Assembly: GCA_938004025.1 (NCBI GenBank)
Contig: CALKXC010000389.1
Span: forward strand, 1 to 7,244
Direction: 5' to 3'
Source: an uncultured Leucothrix sp.
GTDB taxonomy: Bacteria > Pseudomonadota > Gammaproteobacteria > Thiotrichales > Thiotrichaceae
DNA: 7,244 nucleotides
Part shown: positions 1-7,146 of the stretch, piece after piece
Layout: every line of letters starts with the position of its first letter
Numbering within the stretch: position 1 is the first letter of the stretch
Made by a program: the position numbers and the translations under genes
Notes under the pieces: model-generated
Seen by the model: the letters and a program-made list of their open reading frames with translations, nothing else
The model's database searches: none
What the model was told of the DNA's origin: nothing

Positions 1-1244
1 AGGACTATCGATTTCTAGCGTCTGAGCAATTAAGAGAAGTAGGTGTCACCCCAGGAGCTGTTCTGGTTGAGCCTACTGGTAAGAACACAGCCGCTGCAAT
101 ATTGGCGGCAACTCTTCGCGTAATGAAAGATGATCCCGATGCAGTACTTTTAGTAGCCCCATCTGATCATGTGATTGATGACACAGAAAATTTCACTAAA
201 TCTATTGCAGCAGGTCTAGATTCAGCCAAGGCTGGTAATTTGGTTACATTTGGTATCGAACCGACTCGTGCAGAAACAGGTTACGGTTATCTAAAAGTCA
301 GCATTCAGTCGACCGACGAAGGGGTGAGCGATCTTGAGGCATTCGTTGAGAAGCCGAGCGAAGCTGACGCAAAAAGTATGCTGGCCAGTGGAGGATTTTT
401 ATGGAATGCAGGAATATTCCTATTTACAGCTAAGACTTTAATCAATGCTTATAAAAATCATGCGCCTAATATCCTCAACGGTGTAACAGCCGCGCTGGAA
501 AGTTCAAGGAATGATTTGGACTTTACGCGTTTGGACAAAGCAGAATGGGGCAAGCTTGAATCTATATCGATTGACTATGCAATTATGGAACGGGCTGATA
601 ATCTTTCTGTTGTTAAGTACAGTGGTAAATGGTCTGATCTAGGTGACTGGTATGCCATGCAACGAGAATTCGATGCTGACGAGAATGGTGTAGTTACTCA
701 CGGTCAAGCTTTGTCTATTGATTGCGAAAACTCAATGCTTCGGTCCGAGTCTGATGGGCAGCAGGTTGTAGGTATTGGTTTGAAAGATGTGCTAGTCGTT
801 GCTATGCCAGATGCTGTGCTAGTGGCAGATGCGTCTCGGGCACAAGATGTTAAGCAGGCGGTCTCGGTGTTAAAAGAATGTTCGGTTAAACAGGCTGAAG
901 CGTTTCCTCGAGACAATCGTCCATGGGGTTGGTACGAGACGCTTGCGTTATCAGACCGATTTCAAGTCAAACGTATAGTTGTAAAGCCAGGTGGGTGTCT
1001 GTCGCTGCAAAGTCACTTTCATCGATCCGAGCACTGGATTGTGGTTGCAGGTACTGCAAAAGTAACGATTGGAGAAAATGTCAGACTGGTCACTGAGAAT
1101 GAGTCTGTATATATACCTTTAGGTGAGGTTCATCGGATGGAAAATCCAGGGAAATTGCCCATGGTTTTGATTGAAGTGCAGACAGGAAATTACTTTGGAG
1201 AGGATGATATCGTGCGATATGAGGACGTGTACGCACGTAGCTAA
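1..1244 (+). CDS. manC: Mannose-1-phosphate guanylyltransferase / mannose-6-phosphate isomerase, 5' partial
   Basis: Cytosolic enzyme that makes GDP-mannose from mannose-1-P and GTP. The C-terminal cupin domain adds type II phosphomannose isomerase activity in the family. The frame is open from base 3 and gives 413 visible residues; the family is usually ~470-480, so roughly 60 N-terminal residues, including the GGxGxRLWP nucleotide-binding signature, lie before the window. Visible transferase motifs are EPTGKNTAAA near base 78, PSDHVI near 159, GYGYLK near 279, FVEKP at 342-356, WNAGIFLF near 402 and SIDYAIMER near 567. The cupin follows from about base 918 (RPWGWYE), with SLQSHFHRSEHW at 1002-1037. 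Family members usually read HHHR there; here the middle His is Phe, but both His of the HxH metal motif and the Glu remain, so isomerase activity is probably kept. An internal TTG at 102 is not the true start. Product feeds gmd and fcl downstream. AlgA, XanB, WbpW and CpsB are names for the same family. Confidence 0.95.
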   Translation, partial: DYRFLASEQLREVGVTPGAVLVEPTGKNTAAAILAATLRVMKDDPDAVLLVAPSDHVIDDTENFTKSIAAGLDSAKAGNLVTFGIEPTRAETGYGYLKVSIQSTDEGVSDLEAFVEKPSEADAKSMLASGGFLWNAGIFLFTAKTLINAYKNHAPNILNGVTAALESSRNDLDFTRLDKAEWGKLESISIDYAIMERADNLSVVKYSGKWSDLGDWYAMQREFDADENGVVTHGQALSIDCENSMLRSESDGQQVVGIGLKDVLVVAMPDAVLVADASRAQDVKQAVSVLKECSVKQAEAFPRDNRPWGWYETLALSDRFQVKRIVVKPGGCLSLQSHFHRSEHWIVVAGTAKVTIGENVRLVTENESVYIPLGEVHRMENPGKLPMVLIEVQTGNYFGEDDIVRYEDVYARS

Positions 1245-1897
1245 AAAGCGTTTTCGCCTGTTTTATAGGAGTATATCTTAGCCGGCAGTTAATCTATTTT
1301 TATGGTCTGAAGCTAAGACTGACAGCGCTGGTTTGATTCTAAGTCAGGTTTCTTGGTAAACATGTGTGCAATAGACAAGTTTATAGTTCATAAATAAGCT
1401 TGGCATTCTGTGGATAGATAAGTGTTAGGCAGCGCTTTTAGCTCCATAAGGCTCGATCATGCTGGATAATTTATCCTAAACATCTGTAATGATGCCTGAA
1501 GAATTTGTTGTGAATCAGTATCAGCCAATTCCATCACGACAAGCCGTCTATGTGGTTCCCAATTTTGCATCCCTCACGAATTTATCTAATCACAATATTT
1601 TTAATGAGATCGAATCTTATTTGCTCTTAAAGCTGTCTTCAGGTGTTATCTGTGGGGGCCAAGCTGTAGTAAATTTATATCGAATCTTCTTTTTACTCGC
1701 TCAGTGTTTTTTTAGATATTGCTATCAGTTATCGGTGGCTTCCATTTCGAATCTAGTTTGTTGAGTTCAAGACTGCCGAAAACAGATAATCGTATGGGGC
1801 ATGTTGTTTTTAAAACGTTAAATTCGCCAACCTACATATACGCAACTTCAGTTACAATTTTGCTGTATACGAAAGACTGAAAAGAAATAAAAAAGTA
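1245..1897. other. Gene-free intergenic stretch between manC and gmd
   Basis: About 650 bp without a credible gene, AT-rich compared with the flanking genes. An open frame of 91 codons at 1489-1764 has no Shine-Dalgarno sequence and no recognisable domain, so I do not call it. Visible structure is modest: a perfect dyad GGATAA-t-TTATCC at 1464-1476, a stretch at 1430-1461 that loosely resembles the JUMPStart element of polysaccharide operons, a 10-base direct repeat (atcgaatctt) near 1610 and 1679, and one possible sigma70 promoter at 1761-1790. The length is unusual inside a polysaccharide operon. It suggests that gmd-fcl has its own promoter, or that a gene once present here has decayed. 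Confidence 0.6.
1761..1790 (+). promoter_or_regulatory. Possible sigma70 promoter upstream of gmd
   Basis: TTGAGT at 1761-1766 (4 of 6 matches to TTGACA) is separated by 18 bases from GATAAT at 1785-1790 (5 of 6 matches to TATAAT). It points toward gmd and would leave a leader of about 100 bases. It was found by eye in AT-rich DNA, where chance matches are common, so this is only a candidate. Confidence 0.25.
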
Positions 1898-3019
1898 ATG
1901 ACTAAAAAAGCGTTAATTACAGGTATCACTGGCCAAGATGGTTCTTATTTAGCAGAGTTGCTGTTGGAGAAGGGTTATGAAGTTCATGGTATTAAGCGGA
2001 GAGCGTCCTCATTAAACACCCAGCGAGTCGATCATATATACGAGGATCCACATGCAGACACTCAGCGTTTCGAGCTGCATTATGGTGATCTATCTGATTC
2101 CTCGAACTTAACTCGAATTATTCAAGAGGTTCAACCAGACGAAGTTTATAATTTAGGCGCTCAGAGCCACGTCGCGGTTAGTTTCGAATCTCCAGAGTAC
2201 ACGGCAGATGTAGACGCTATGGGGGCCTTGAGGCTTCTTGAAGCTATTCGGTTCTTAGGGCTTGAAGAAAAAACTCGGTTCTACCAGGCGTCAACTTCTG
2301 AGCTCTACGGCTTGGTGCAGGAAACACCTCAAAAAGAAACAACGCCTTTTTACCCTAGAAGCCCTTATGCAGTGGCTAAGTTGTACGCTTATTGGATAAC
2401 TGTTAACTATAGAGAAGCGTACGGCATGTATGCGTGTAACGGTATCCTGTTTAACCATGAGTCTCCGCGGAGAGGCGAAACATTCGTTACACGCAAAATT
2501 ACACGTGGCTTAACGAATATTGCGCTCGGGCTTGAGAAGTGTTTGTACATGGGGAATATGGATGCGTTACGTGATTGGGGTCATGCGAAAGACTACGTGC
2601 GCATGCAGTGGATGATGCTCCAGCAAAACGAGCCAGATGATTTTGTAATTGCCACTGGGCTTCAATATTCAGTGCGCGAATTTATCCAATGGTCTGCGGC
2701 AGAAATCGGCCTCTCGTTGAGGTTCGAAGGCGAGGGCTTGAGTGAAATAGTTGTGGTAGATAAAATCGAAGGCGATGCTGCCCCCGGACTAAAAGTAGGC
2801 GATGTCATTGTTCGGGTGGACCCACGGTACTTTAGGCCTGCAGAGGTCGAAACGCTACTCGGTGATCCTACTAAGGCTAAGGAAATGTTGGGCTGGGTGC
2901 CGGAAATAACTGCTCAATCGATGTGCGCAGAAATGGTTGCTGAGGATTTGAAGGTGGCGCAGCGGCATGCGTTCTTGCGCGAGCATGGTCGAAATATGCC
3001 CTTATCTGTAGAGAAATGA
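1898..3019 (+). CDS. gmd: GDP-mannose 4,6-dehydratase
   Basis: Cytosolic short-chain dehydrogenase/reductase that converts GDP-D-mannose to GDP-4-keto-6-deoxy-D-mannose using bound NADP+. It is the first committed step to GDP-L-fucose. The 373 residues match the usual length of bacterial Gmd exactly. The N-terminal Rossmann motif GITGQDG spans residues 9-15, and KRRASS (33-38) is the typical NADP-phosphate-contacting segment. The catalytic set is complete: Thr133, Glu135 in STSELYG, and Tyr157/Lys161 in [22 protein letters not shown] (184-200) and [21 protein letters not shown] (307-327) are strongly conserved substrate-binding and C-terminal segments. The ATG at 1898 gives the [15 protein letters not shown] start expected for the family. 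Only a weak purine-rich ribosome site (gaaaag, aaaaag) precedes it. The stop codon overlaps the start of fcl, so the two form one transcription unit. No frameshift or missing key residue is seen. Confidence 0.98.
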   Translation: MTKKALITGITGQDGSYLAELLLEKGYEVHGIKRRASSLNTQRVDHIYEDPHADTQRFELHYGDLSDSSNLTRIIQEVQPDEVYNLGAQSHVAVSFESPEYTADVDAMGALRLLEAIRFLGLEEKTRFYQASTSELYGLVQETPQKETTPFYPRSPYAVAKLYAYWITVNYREAYGMYACNGILFNHESPRRGETFVTRKITRGLTNIALGLEKCLYMGNMDALRDWGHAKDYVRMQWMMLQQNEPDDFVIATGLQYSVREFIQWSAAEIGLSLRFEGEGLSEIVVVDKIEGDAAPGLKVGDVIVRVDPRYFRPAEVETLLGDPTKAKEMLGWVPEITAQSMCAEMVAEDLKVAQRHAFLREHGRNMPLSVEK

Positions 3020-3996
3020 TGGATTCCACTACATACGATCAAACCGTTTTTGTGGCGGGTCACCGTGGCATGGTCGGGTCGGCAATTGTCCGAAGACTAA
3101 GCGCATTGGGCTACTCGAACATCCTGACCGCAACTCGAGATGAACTTGACTTGCTAGACCCAGCTGCAGTTTTGAGCTTCTTTCGTGAAATGAAGGTGGA
3201 GCAAGTATTTTTGGCAGCAGCTAAGGTAGGTGGTATACATGCGAACAATACATACCCCGCTGAGTTCATCTATGAAAATTTGATGATAGAGGCGAATGTC
3301 ATCCATGCATCCCACATGACTGATGTGCAAAAACTACTTTTTTTAGGCTCTAGCTGTATTTATCCGAAAAGTGCTCAGCAACCTATGAGGGAAGATACGT
3401 TGATGACAGGTGTTTTGGAGTCAACTAACGAACCCTATGCGATTGCAAAAATAGCAGGTATCAAACTCTGTGAAAGCTACAACCGGCAATACAATCGCGA
3501 CTACCGGAGTGTCATGCCTACTAATCTCTACGGTGAAAATGATAATTTCCACCCCGAAAATAGTCATGTGATACCAGCACTGCTACGCCGTTTCCATGAG
3601 GCGGTGCTAAGGAGCGACGAGGAAGTCGTGATTTGGGGAAGTGGCAATGCAATGCGTGAGTTTCTTCATGTTGATGATATGGCCGCTGCGAGTGTGCACG
3701 TTATGGAGTTACCACTTGAAACATATCAATCCAACACACAGATGATGCTCAGTCATATCAATATAGGCACTGGTGTGGATTGTTCTATCAGAGAGTTAGC
3801 TGAAACGATAGCTCGAGTTACTGGCTTCGATGGGAGGCTGCTTTTTGACGCAACCAAACCCGATGGTACTCCTCGTAAGCTGATGGATGTAAGTCGCTTA
3901 CGAGCGCTTGGATGGGAATATAAAATAGAGCTTGAACCCGGTCTTATGGAAACATTTCTTTGGTATCGCGAAAATATACATGAGGCTAGAGGTTAA
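3016..3996 (+). CDS. fcl: GDP-L-fucose synthase (GDP-4-keto-6-deoxymannose 3,5-epimerase/4-reductase)
   Basis: Cytosolic SDR-family enzyme, also called WcaG, that takes the Gmd product through 3,5-epimerisation and NADPH-dependent 4-reduction to GDP-L-fucose. The 326 residues are normal for the family. The motif GHRGMVG (residues 15-21) is the dinucleotide-binding loop. GSSCIYP (111-117) supplies the catalytic Ser112 and the Cys114 that corresponds to the epimerase Cys109 of E. coli. YAIAK (141-145) supplies Tyr and Lys. His184 and Arg192 in [10 protein letters not shown] correspond to E. coli His179 and Arg187. [16 protein letters not shown] (208-223) and the closing [18 protein letters not shown] (283-300) are hallmark segments. 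The first ATG lies in an ATGA overlap with the gmd stop, and a second ATG follows at once at 3019. GAGA just upstream is the only ribosome-site-like sequence, so coupling to gmd translation is likely. The gene presence argues for L-fucose, not perosamine or rhamnose, as the sugar made. Confidence 0.97.
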   Translation: MMDSTTYDQTVFVAGHRGMVGSAIVRRLSALGYSNILTATRDELDLLDPAAVLSFFREMKVEQVFLAAAKVGGIHANNTYPAEFIYENLMIEANVIHASHMTDVQKLLFLGSSCIYPKSAQQPMREDTLMTGVLESTNEPYAIAKIAGIKLCESYNRQYNRDYRSVMPTNLYGENDNFHPENSHVIPALLRRFHEAVLRSDEEVVIWGSGNAMREFLHVDDMAAASVHVMELPLETYQSNTQMMLSHINIGTGVDCSIRELAETIARVTGFDGRLLFDATKPDGTPRKLMDVSRLRALGWEYKIELEPGLMETFLWYRENIHEARG

Positions 3997-4341
3997 TCTC
4001 TAACAAGATTATTGATTTGTGGTTTATATTTCGTGCTTTAGCTTAATTTGTTTCTAAATGCCAAAAATACATATTATTCTCCCAGCGCCAGCATTCAATC
4101 GATATCGCAAGTAATGTTAGTGCCTGAAATGAGTCTGAGTTTTGATAGAAATCAATCGGTTATGAATTTTTTAGAAAGCCAAAGTTAGCGTAAGGAGAGG
4201 CTTGAGCGATTGAATTTTTGATTAATTTTATGTTGTCAATATGGAGCGAAGCTTTGGATACAGGCTGGTGCTTATATGATTTGACGTGCTGATTTGCATA
4301 CAGGTTATATCTAACTGAAATGTGTGGAGATGAATGTGGGG

Positions 4342-4399
4342 AACAATGGCAGCTTCTCTGACTTTTTCTCAGTCAGCTGCTCATATAGCTTCCATTGTT
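4342..4399. repeat. Nested inverted repeat (cruciform or RNA hairpin candidate)
   Basis: An outer pair AACAATGG (4342-4349) / CCATTGTT (4392-4399) encloses an inner pair GCAGCT (4349-4354) / AGCTGC (4375-4380). There is also an alternative tighter hairpin CTGACT (4358-4363) / AGTCAG (4371-4376) with a 7-base pyrimidine loop. The arms are directly visible. The function is unknown: it could be a transcription terminator, a regulatory leader structure or a remnant of a mobile-element end. A short T run (4411-4416 region) lies downstream but not immediately after the outer arm, so a classical terminator is doubtful. Confidence 0.5.
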
Positions 4400-4770
4400 G
4401 TATTGGTATTAATTTTTGCGAGGAGCTTTGAGGTTTCAAATTTGAGTGTTTATTAACTCCCATATCGTGTCTAACCACTTTTTAGTCTTCTAATAGCGGA
4501 AAAGCAGTGGATTCGCTCTTGTGCCGTTTGTGGAGTATGGGTGTTTTAAGGTGGGTCACATAATCGAATATCGAAAGTTTCTATCGCCGGATAGTTGATG
4601 TCTCGAAATGTGAGTAGCGTCTCTTTTCTTCAGTCTTAAGAGATGTTGTTCGTTTTTTGGCTTCGGCTAAATGATAAGCTCCTACCTACTTTCTCTCCGC
4701 GAGTTGCAGAGCTTCATAAAGCTTGTCTAGCGGCTTAGTCTAGTGCTCATAAGTCTAGAACTCATTAGGC

Positions 4771-4776
4771 AGGTGG
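4771..4776 (+). promoter_or_regulatory. Ribosome binding site that decides the GH16 start
   Basis: AGGTGG lies 8 bases before the GTG at 4785. That GTG opens a well-formed signal peptide with basic residues first and a hydrophobic core after. The more upstream in-frame GTG at 4743 has no such site and would place an acidic, non-signal-like extension in front. The site therefore supports 4785, with TTG at 4788 a less likely alternative. Confidence 0.65.
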
Positions 4777-4784
4777 TTGAATCT

Positions 4785-6899
4785 GTGTTGAAATTTAAAA
4801 TATCCGTTAGACCTGTTTTTATAGTCGTCTTGCTCGCTTTCCCTCAGTGGCTGCATGCGTCTCCCGATTTAACCGAATATGAACTTGTGTTTGGAGACGA
4901 GTTTGATGGGCCAGTTCTCGATGAGGAAAAGTGGACTTCACGTTTTTTTTGGGGGCCCTACGTACCTATCAATGGGGAGGAGCAGTATTACGTAGATTCT
5001 CTTGATTTGGATGGTGATTTTCAATATTCACCCTTCTCTTTTTCTGACGGCGTTTTGAGTATTACTGCTGTCCCCACGACTGCATCCCTGAGCGCACCAG
5101 CTCAGCCTGAAGTGGATGATGGGTTGTGGACAACAAGCCCTGATCTAAATTTCAATGATGGATATGATGAAAGCAGTCGCAACTATTTAAGCGGAATAAT
5201 TACTAGCGCTCAGAGCTACACCGCTACGCATGGTTATTTTGAAGCGAGATTGAAATTCCCAGAGGGTCGAGGGCTATGGCCAGCGTTCTGGTTGCTGAAC
5301 AGTCAGTACGTAGAACGTTTCCCCGAAATCGACATAGTTGAATTCTTAGGACACAAGAAAGAAACGGTCCATCATACGATGCATTGGATCGATACGTTTT
5401 CATACGAGCAGCACACAACTGTAAGTACGCCGACTTATGAGACCACTGGGCCCGACTTTACAGCAGGTTTTCATACTTTCGGGCTTGCTTGGGATCCTAG
5501 AAAAGTTCGATTTTATGTAGACGGAGAATTGGTTCGTGAAATCACGGACAGCGAGTTTTTCATTTCAACCCAATCTATGTATCTACTGTTGAATTTGGCT
5601 GTTGGTGGGACTTGGGCAGGCTCACCAGATGCAACTACAGTGTTCCCTGCCAGCTATGAGATAGACTACGTCCGCGCTTATGAGCGGAAATCGATAGACG
5701 TTATCACTGCCACTATATTGGCTGACGAATACCAGCTCATGTTTTCGGATGAGTTTGATGGTGATTCTTTAGACGCTGATAAATGGAATACAGCTTTACT
5801 TTGGGGGCCTTTTCAGCAAATAAACAATGAGGAGCAGGTATACATTGACACATTGGGGATGCACAGCGATCACTCTGTCGATCCGTTCGAAGTGTCTTCT
5901 GGTAGTTTAAAGATACGAGCCCAACCCATCGCTGAGTCTGAGTTACCAGTTAAGCCTGCCATCGACGACCCTATTTGGATTGATTATCCGAACTATCAAC
6001 AATCGAACCAAGACTTTGGTGAGGCAGGGGGCTGGGTGCCATCTTATAGTTCCGGTGCTTTGGTAAGTTATGATTCGTTTAAATTTGTAAATGGCTATGC
6101 AGAAGCTCGGATAAAGTTGCCAGTTGGATCGGGCTTATGGCCAGCGTTCTGGTTGCTCCATGGTTATTACAATGGTCCAACTCCTGAAATGGACATATTA
6201 GAATCAAAAGGTGAGTCTCCCAACACCACTCACCACTCTTATCACTACTACGATTATAGTGTGAGCACTAGTGGCCTTATATCTAGCGCATCTGAATATG
6301 CACTTCCAGGTTCCGCAATAGATGAGTTTCATGTTTATGGTTTTCAATGGGATCGAGAGAGAATGGTCTGGTATGTCGACGGGGCTGTTGTTAAGGAAGT
6401 TACGGGCCAGGAGGTATCGCGACAGCTGTCTTATGTGTTGTTGAATATGGCTGTAGGTGGGAACTTTGTTGCAGATGTTGACAGTGATGCGCTGCCCGCA
6501 GAGATGGAGGTAGATTGGGTGCGCGTTTTGCAATTAAAGCAATCGGCAGATCCGGAAACGTTGAGATTAGAGCTAGATGAGTTGTATACAGGTAGGCACG
6601 GTAATGGGTACTTGGGTTCGATAGTTGATGAATCTAGTTTTGAGTTTGAGTTTGAAGATGTTGGTACTGATCTAGAGTTATTGATAGAGGCTTATGACGT
6701 TGATTTTTCTGATGAGCTAAGTCTATGGTTAAACGGGAATTTGTATGAATATTTCCCTGTGACTGGAAATAATCAAACTATTGAACATATAGTTTATCTA
6801 CGAGAAGAGGATTTTTTGAGTGGGATAAATGAGATTGAGATAGTTAATAAGGATGCTAGCTGGATCTGGAGTGTGGAAAACATACAGTTAAGGCAATAG
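4785..6899 (+). CDS. Secreted protein with two GH16 glycoside hydrolase domains and a C-terminal beta-rich module
   Basis: Predicted exported beta-glycan hydrolase of 704 residues from the GTG at 4785; a 718-residue form would start at 4743. Residues 1-25 form a signal peptide: basic KFKISVR, hydrophobic PVFIVVLLAFP, then LHA before a likely cut at Ser26. There is no lipobox Cys. GH16 domain 1 is about 30-300 and domain 2 about 316-583. Each has DEFDG, a W-G-P...I-N-(G/N)-E-E-Q segment, LWPAFWLL, a catalytic E-x-D-x-x-E (Glu181/Asp183/Glu186 and Glu468/Asp470/Glu473), FYVDG or WYVDG, and LLLNLAVGG or VLLNMAVGG. The beta-bulge form of the motif (two residues between Asp and the second Glu) is typical of laminarinases, agarases and carrageenases, not lichenases. 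Residues about 591-704 are an acidic, aromatic, beta-rich module (FEFEFE, LWLNGNL, WIWSVENIQL), possibly carbohydrate-binding. The INNEEQ-type segments recall GH16 depolymerases of exopolysaccharide clusters such as ExoK/ExsH. Substrate unknown; a role on the locus' own polymer is inference. Confidence 0.9.
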   Translation: MLKFKISVRPVFIVVLLAFPQWLHASPDLTEYELVFGDEFDGPVLDEEKWTSRFFWGPYVPINGEEQYYVDSLDLDGDFQYSPFSFSDGVLSITAVPTTASLSAPAQPEVDDGLWTTSPDLNFNDGYDESSRNYLSGIITSAQSYTATHGYFEARLKFPEGRGLWPAFWLLNSQYVERFPEIDIVEFLGHKKETVHHTMHWIDTFSYEQHTTVSTPTYETTGPDFTAGFHTFGLAWDPRKVRFYVDGELVREITDSEFFISTQSMYLLLNLAVGGTWAGSPDATTVFPASYEIDYVRAYERKSIDVITATILADEYQLMFSDEFDGDSLDADKWNTALLWGPFQQINNEEQVYIDTLGMHSDHSVDPFEVSSGSLKIRAQPIAESELPVKPAIDDPIWIDYPNYQQSNQDFGEAGGWVPSYSSGALVSYDSFKFVNGYAEARIKLPVGSGLWPAFWLLHGYYNGPTPEMDILESKGESPNTTHHSYHYYDYSVSTSGLISSASEYALPGSAIDEFHVYGFQWDRERMVWYVDGAVVKEVTGQEVSRQLSYVLLNMAVGGNFVADVDSDALPAEMEVDWVRVLQLKQSADPETLRLELDELYTGRHGNGYLGSIVDESSFEFEFEDVGTDLELLIEAYDVDFSDELSLWLNGNLYEYFPVTGNNQTIEHIVYLREEDFLSGINEIEIVNKDASWIWSVENIQLRQ
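5275..5296 (+). repeat. Copy 1 of a 22-base exact repeat shared by the two GH16 domains
   Basis: Bases 5275-5296 are identical to 6136-6157, 861 bp (287 codons) apart and in the same frame, and encode the core of LWPAFWLL. The identity includes synonymous third positions. This fits an internal duplication, or gene conversion between the halves, although a strongly constrained peptide also contributes. Confidence 0.6.
6136..6157 (+). repeat. Copy 2 of the 22-base exact repeat shared by the two GH16 domains
   Basis: Identical to 5275-5296 and located at the equivalent place in the second GH16 domain, just before its catalytic E-x-D-x-x-E strand. Outside this block the two domains are clearly diverged at the nucleotide level. 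Confidence 0.6.
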
Positions 6900-6973
6900 A
6901 GCCAAGAATAAAAGTAAACGATTCACCCGCTACATATGTTGTTACTTAACCCATGCTGCTAGTGCTCGTTTTT

Positions 6974-7075
6974 TTAAGGGATGGGGTATGCCGCGTAGCG
7001 CTGAGTAATCTTGTCTGGCGTAATCGCCCATGGCAACGGCGCTTCGATGTCATCGGCTGTTTTCACGTTTGGCAT
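6974..7075 (-). pseudogene. Short minus-strand ORF of 33 codons abutting the IS end; possible gene remnant
   Basis: Reading leftward from the ATG at 7075-7073, the frame encodes 33 residues beginning MPNVKTADDIEAPLPWAIT and ending at 6974. A G-rich run on the minus strand (complement of 7081-7086) sits about five bases before the ATG and could serve as a ribosome site, but it lies inside the presumed IS terminus. The frame also stays open into the IS as far as 7159. I do not recognise the product. The position right at the IS boundary suggests either a small gene or the C-terminal tail of a gene cut by the insertion; a chance ORF cannot be excluded. Confidence 0.3.
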
Positions 7076-7135
7076 TGTAATCCCCCCTAAAAAGCACTGG
7101 ACTAATAAGTAGAGATTTCCGCATACTTTTGATGC

Positions 7136-7140
7136 AGGAG
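7136..7140 (+). promoter_or_regulatory. Ribosome binding site of the IS3 orfA
   Basis: AGGAG is placed six bases before the ATG at 7147. This is a near-ideal site and fixes the orfA start. Confidence 0.7.
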
Positions 7141-7146
7141 ATTTCA

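Larger units (their letters stand above)
3997..4784. other. Gene-free intergenic stretch between fcl and the GH16 gene
   Basis: About 790 bp with no credible open frame on either strand and an AT-rich, stop-rich composition. Contents I can see: a weak AT-only hairpin just after fcl (3994-4011), two near-identical 12-mers (TTTGSATACAGG) at 4253-4264 and 4293-4304, a nested inverted repeat at 4342-4399, and three copies of GTCTAG at 4725, 4738 and 4753. No convincing sigma70 promoter stands out, although the distance implies that the GH16 gene is transcribed separately from gmd-fcl. The stretch may be remains of a lost gene or mobile element. Confidence 0.6.

Noticed and set aside
704..916. Minus-strand frame of 70 codons inside manC
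   Set aside because: Lies wholly within a well-supported gene; Ser/Thr/Cys-rich translation typical of an antisense shadow.
1245..1268. Possible terminator after manC (GCG-tttt-CGC with T-rich tail)
   Set aside because: Only three GC pairs, and the T run is offset from the stem; not convincing.
1489..1764. Plus-strand open frame of 91 codons in the manC-gmd gap
   Set aside because: No ribosome site before its ATG, no recognisable motif, and a composition (many Ser, Leu, Cys, Phe, Ile) typical of translated AT-rich non-coding DNA.
3994..4011. Hairpin TAATCT / AGATTA just after fcl as a terminator
   Set aside because: The stem is only 6 bp and AT-rich, and no T tract follows; too weak for a Rho-independent terminator.
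4253..4304. Two 12-mers TTTGSATACAGG 40 bases apart
   Set aside because: One mismatch and no third copy, so not an array; no flanking structure to suggest iterons or a CRISPR.
4725..4758. Three GTCTAG hexamers at 4725, 4738 and 4753
   Set aside because: Spacing is unequal (13 and 15 bases) and flanks are not conserved, so this is compatible with chance; the last copy lies beside the GH16 start region but matches no known operator.
5224..5418. Minus-strand frame of 64 codons inside the first GH16 domain
   Set aside because: Antisense shadow of the catalytic region, with no ribosome site or domain.
6204..6533. Minus-strand frame of 109 codons inside the second GH16 domain
   Set aside because: Antisense to conserved GH16 coding sequence and without any protein-like motif of its own.
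6639..6656. Three tandem TTTGA(G/A) hexamers encoding FEFEFE
   Set aside because: Too short and in frame; explained as part of the acidic C-terminal module, not as a phase-variable repeat.
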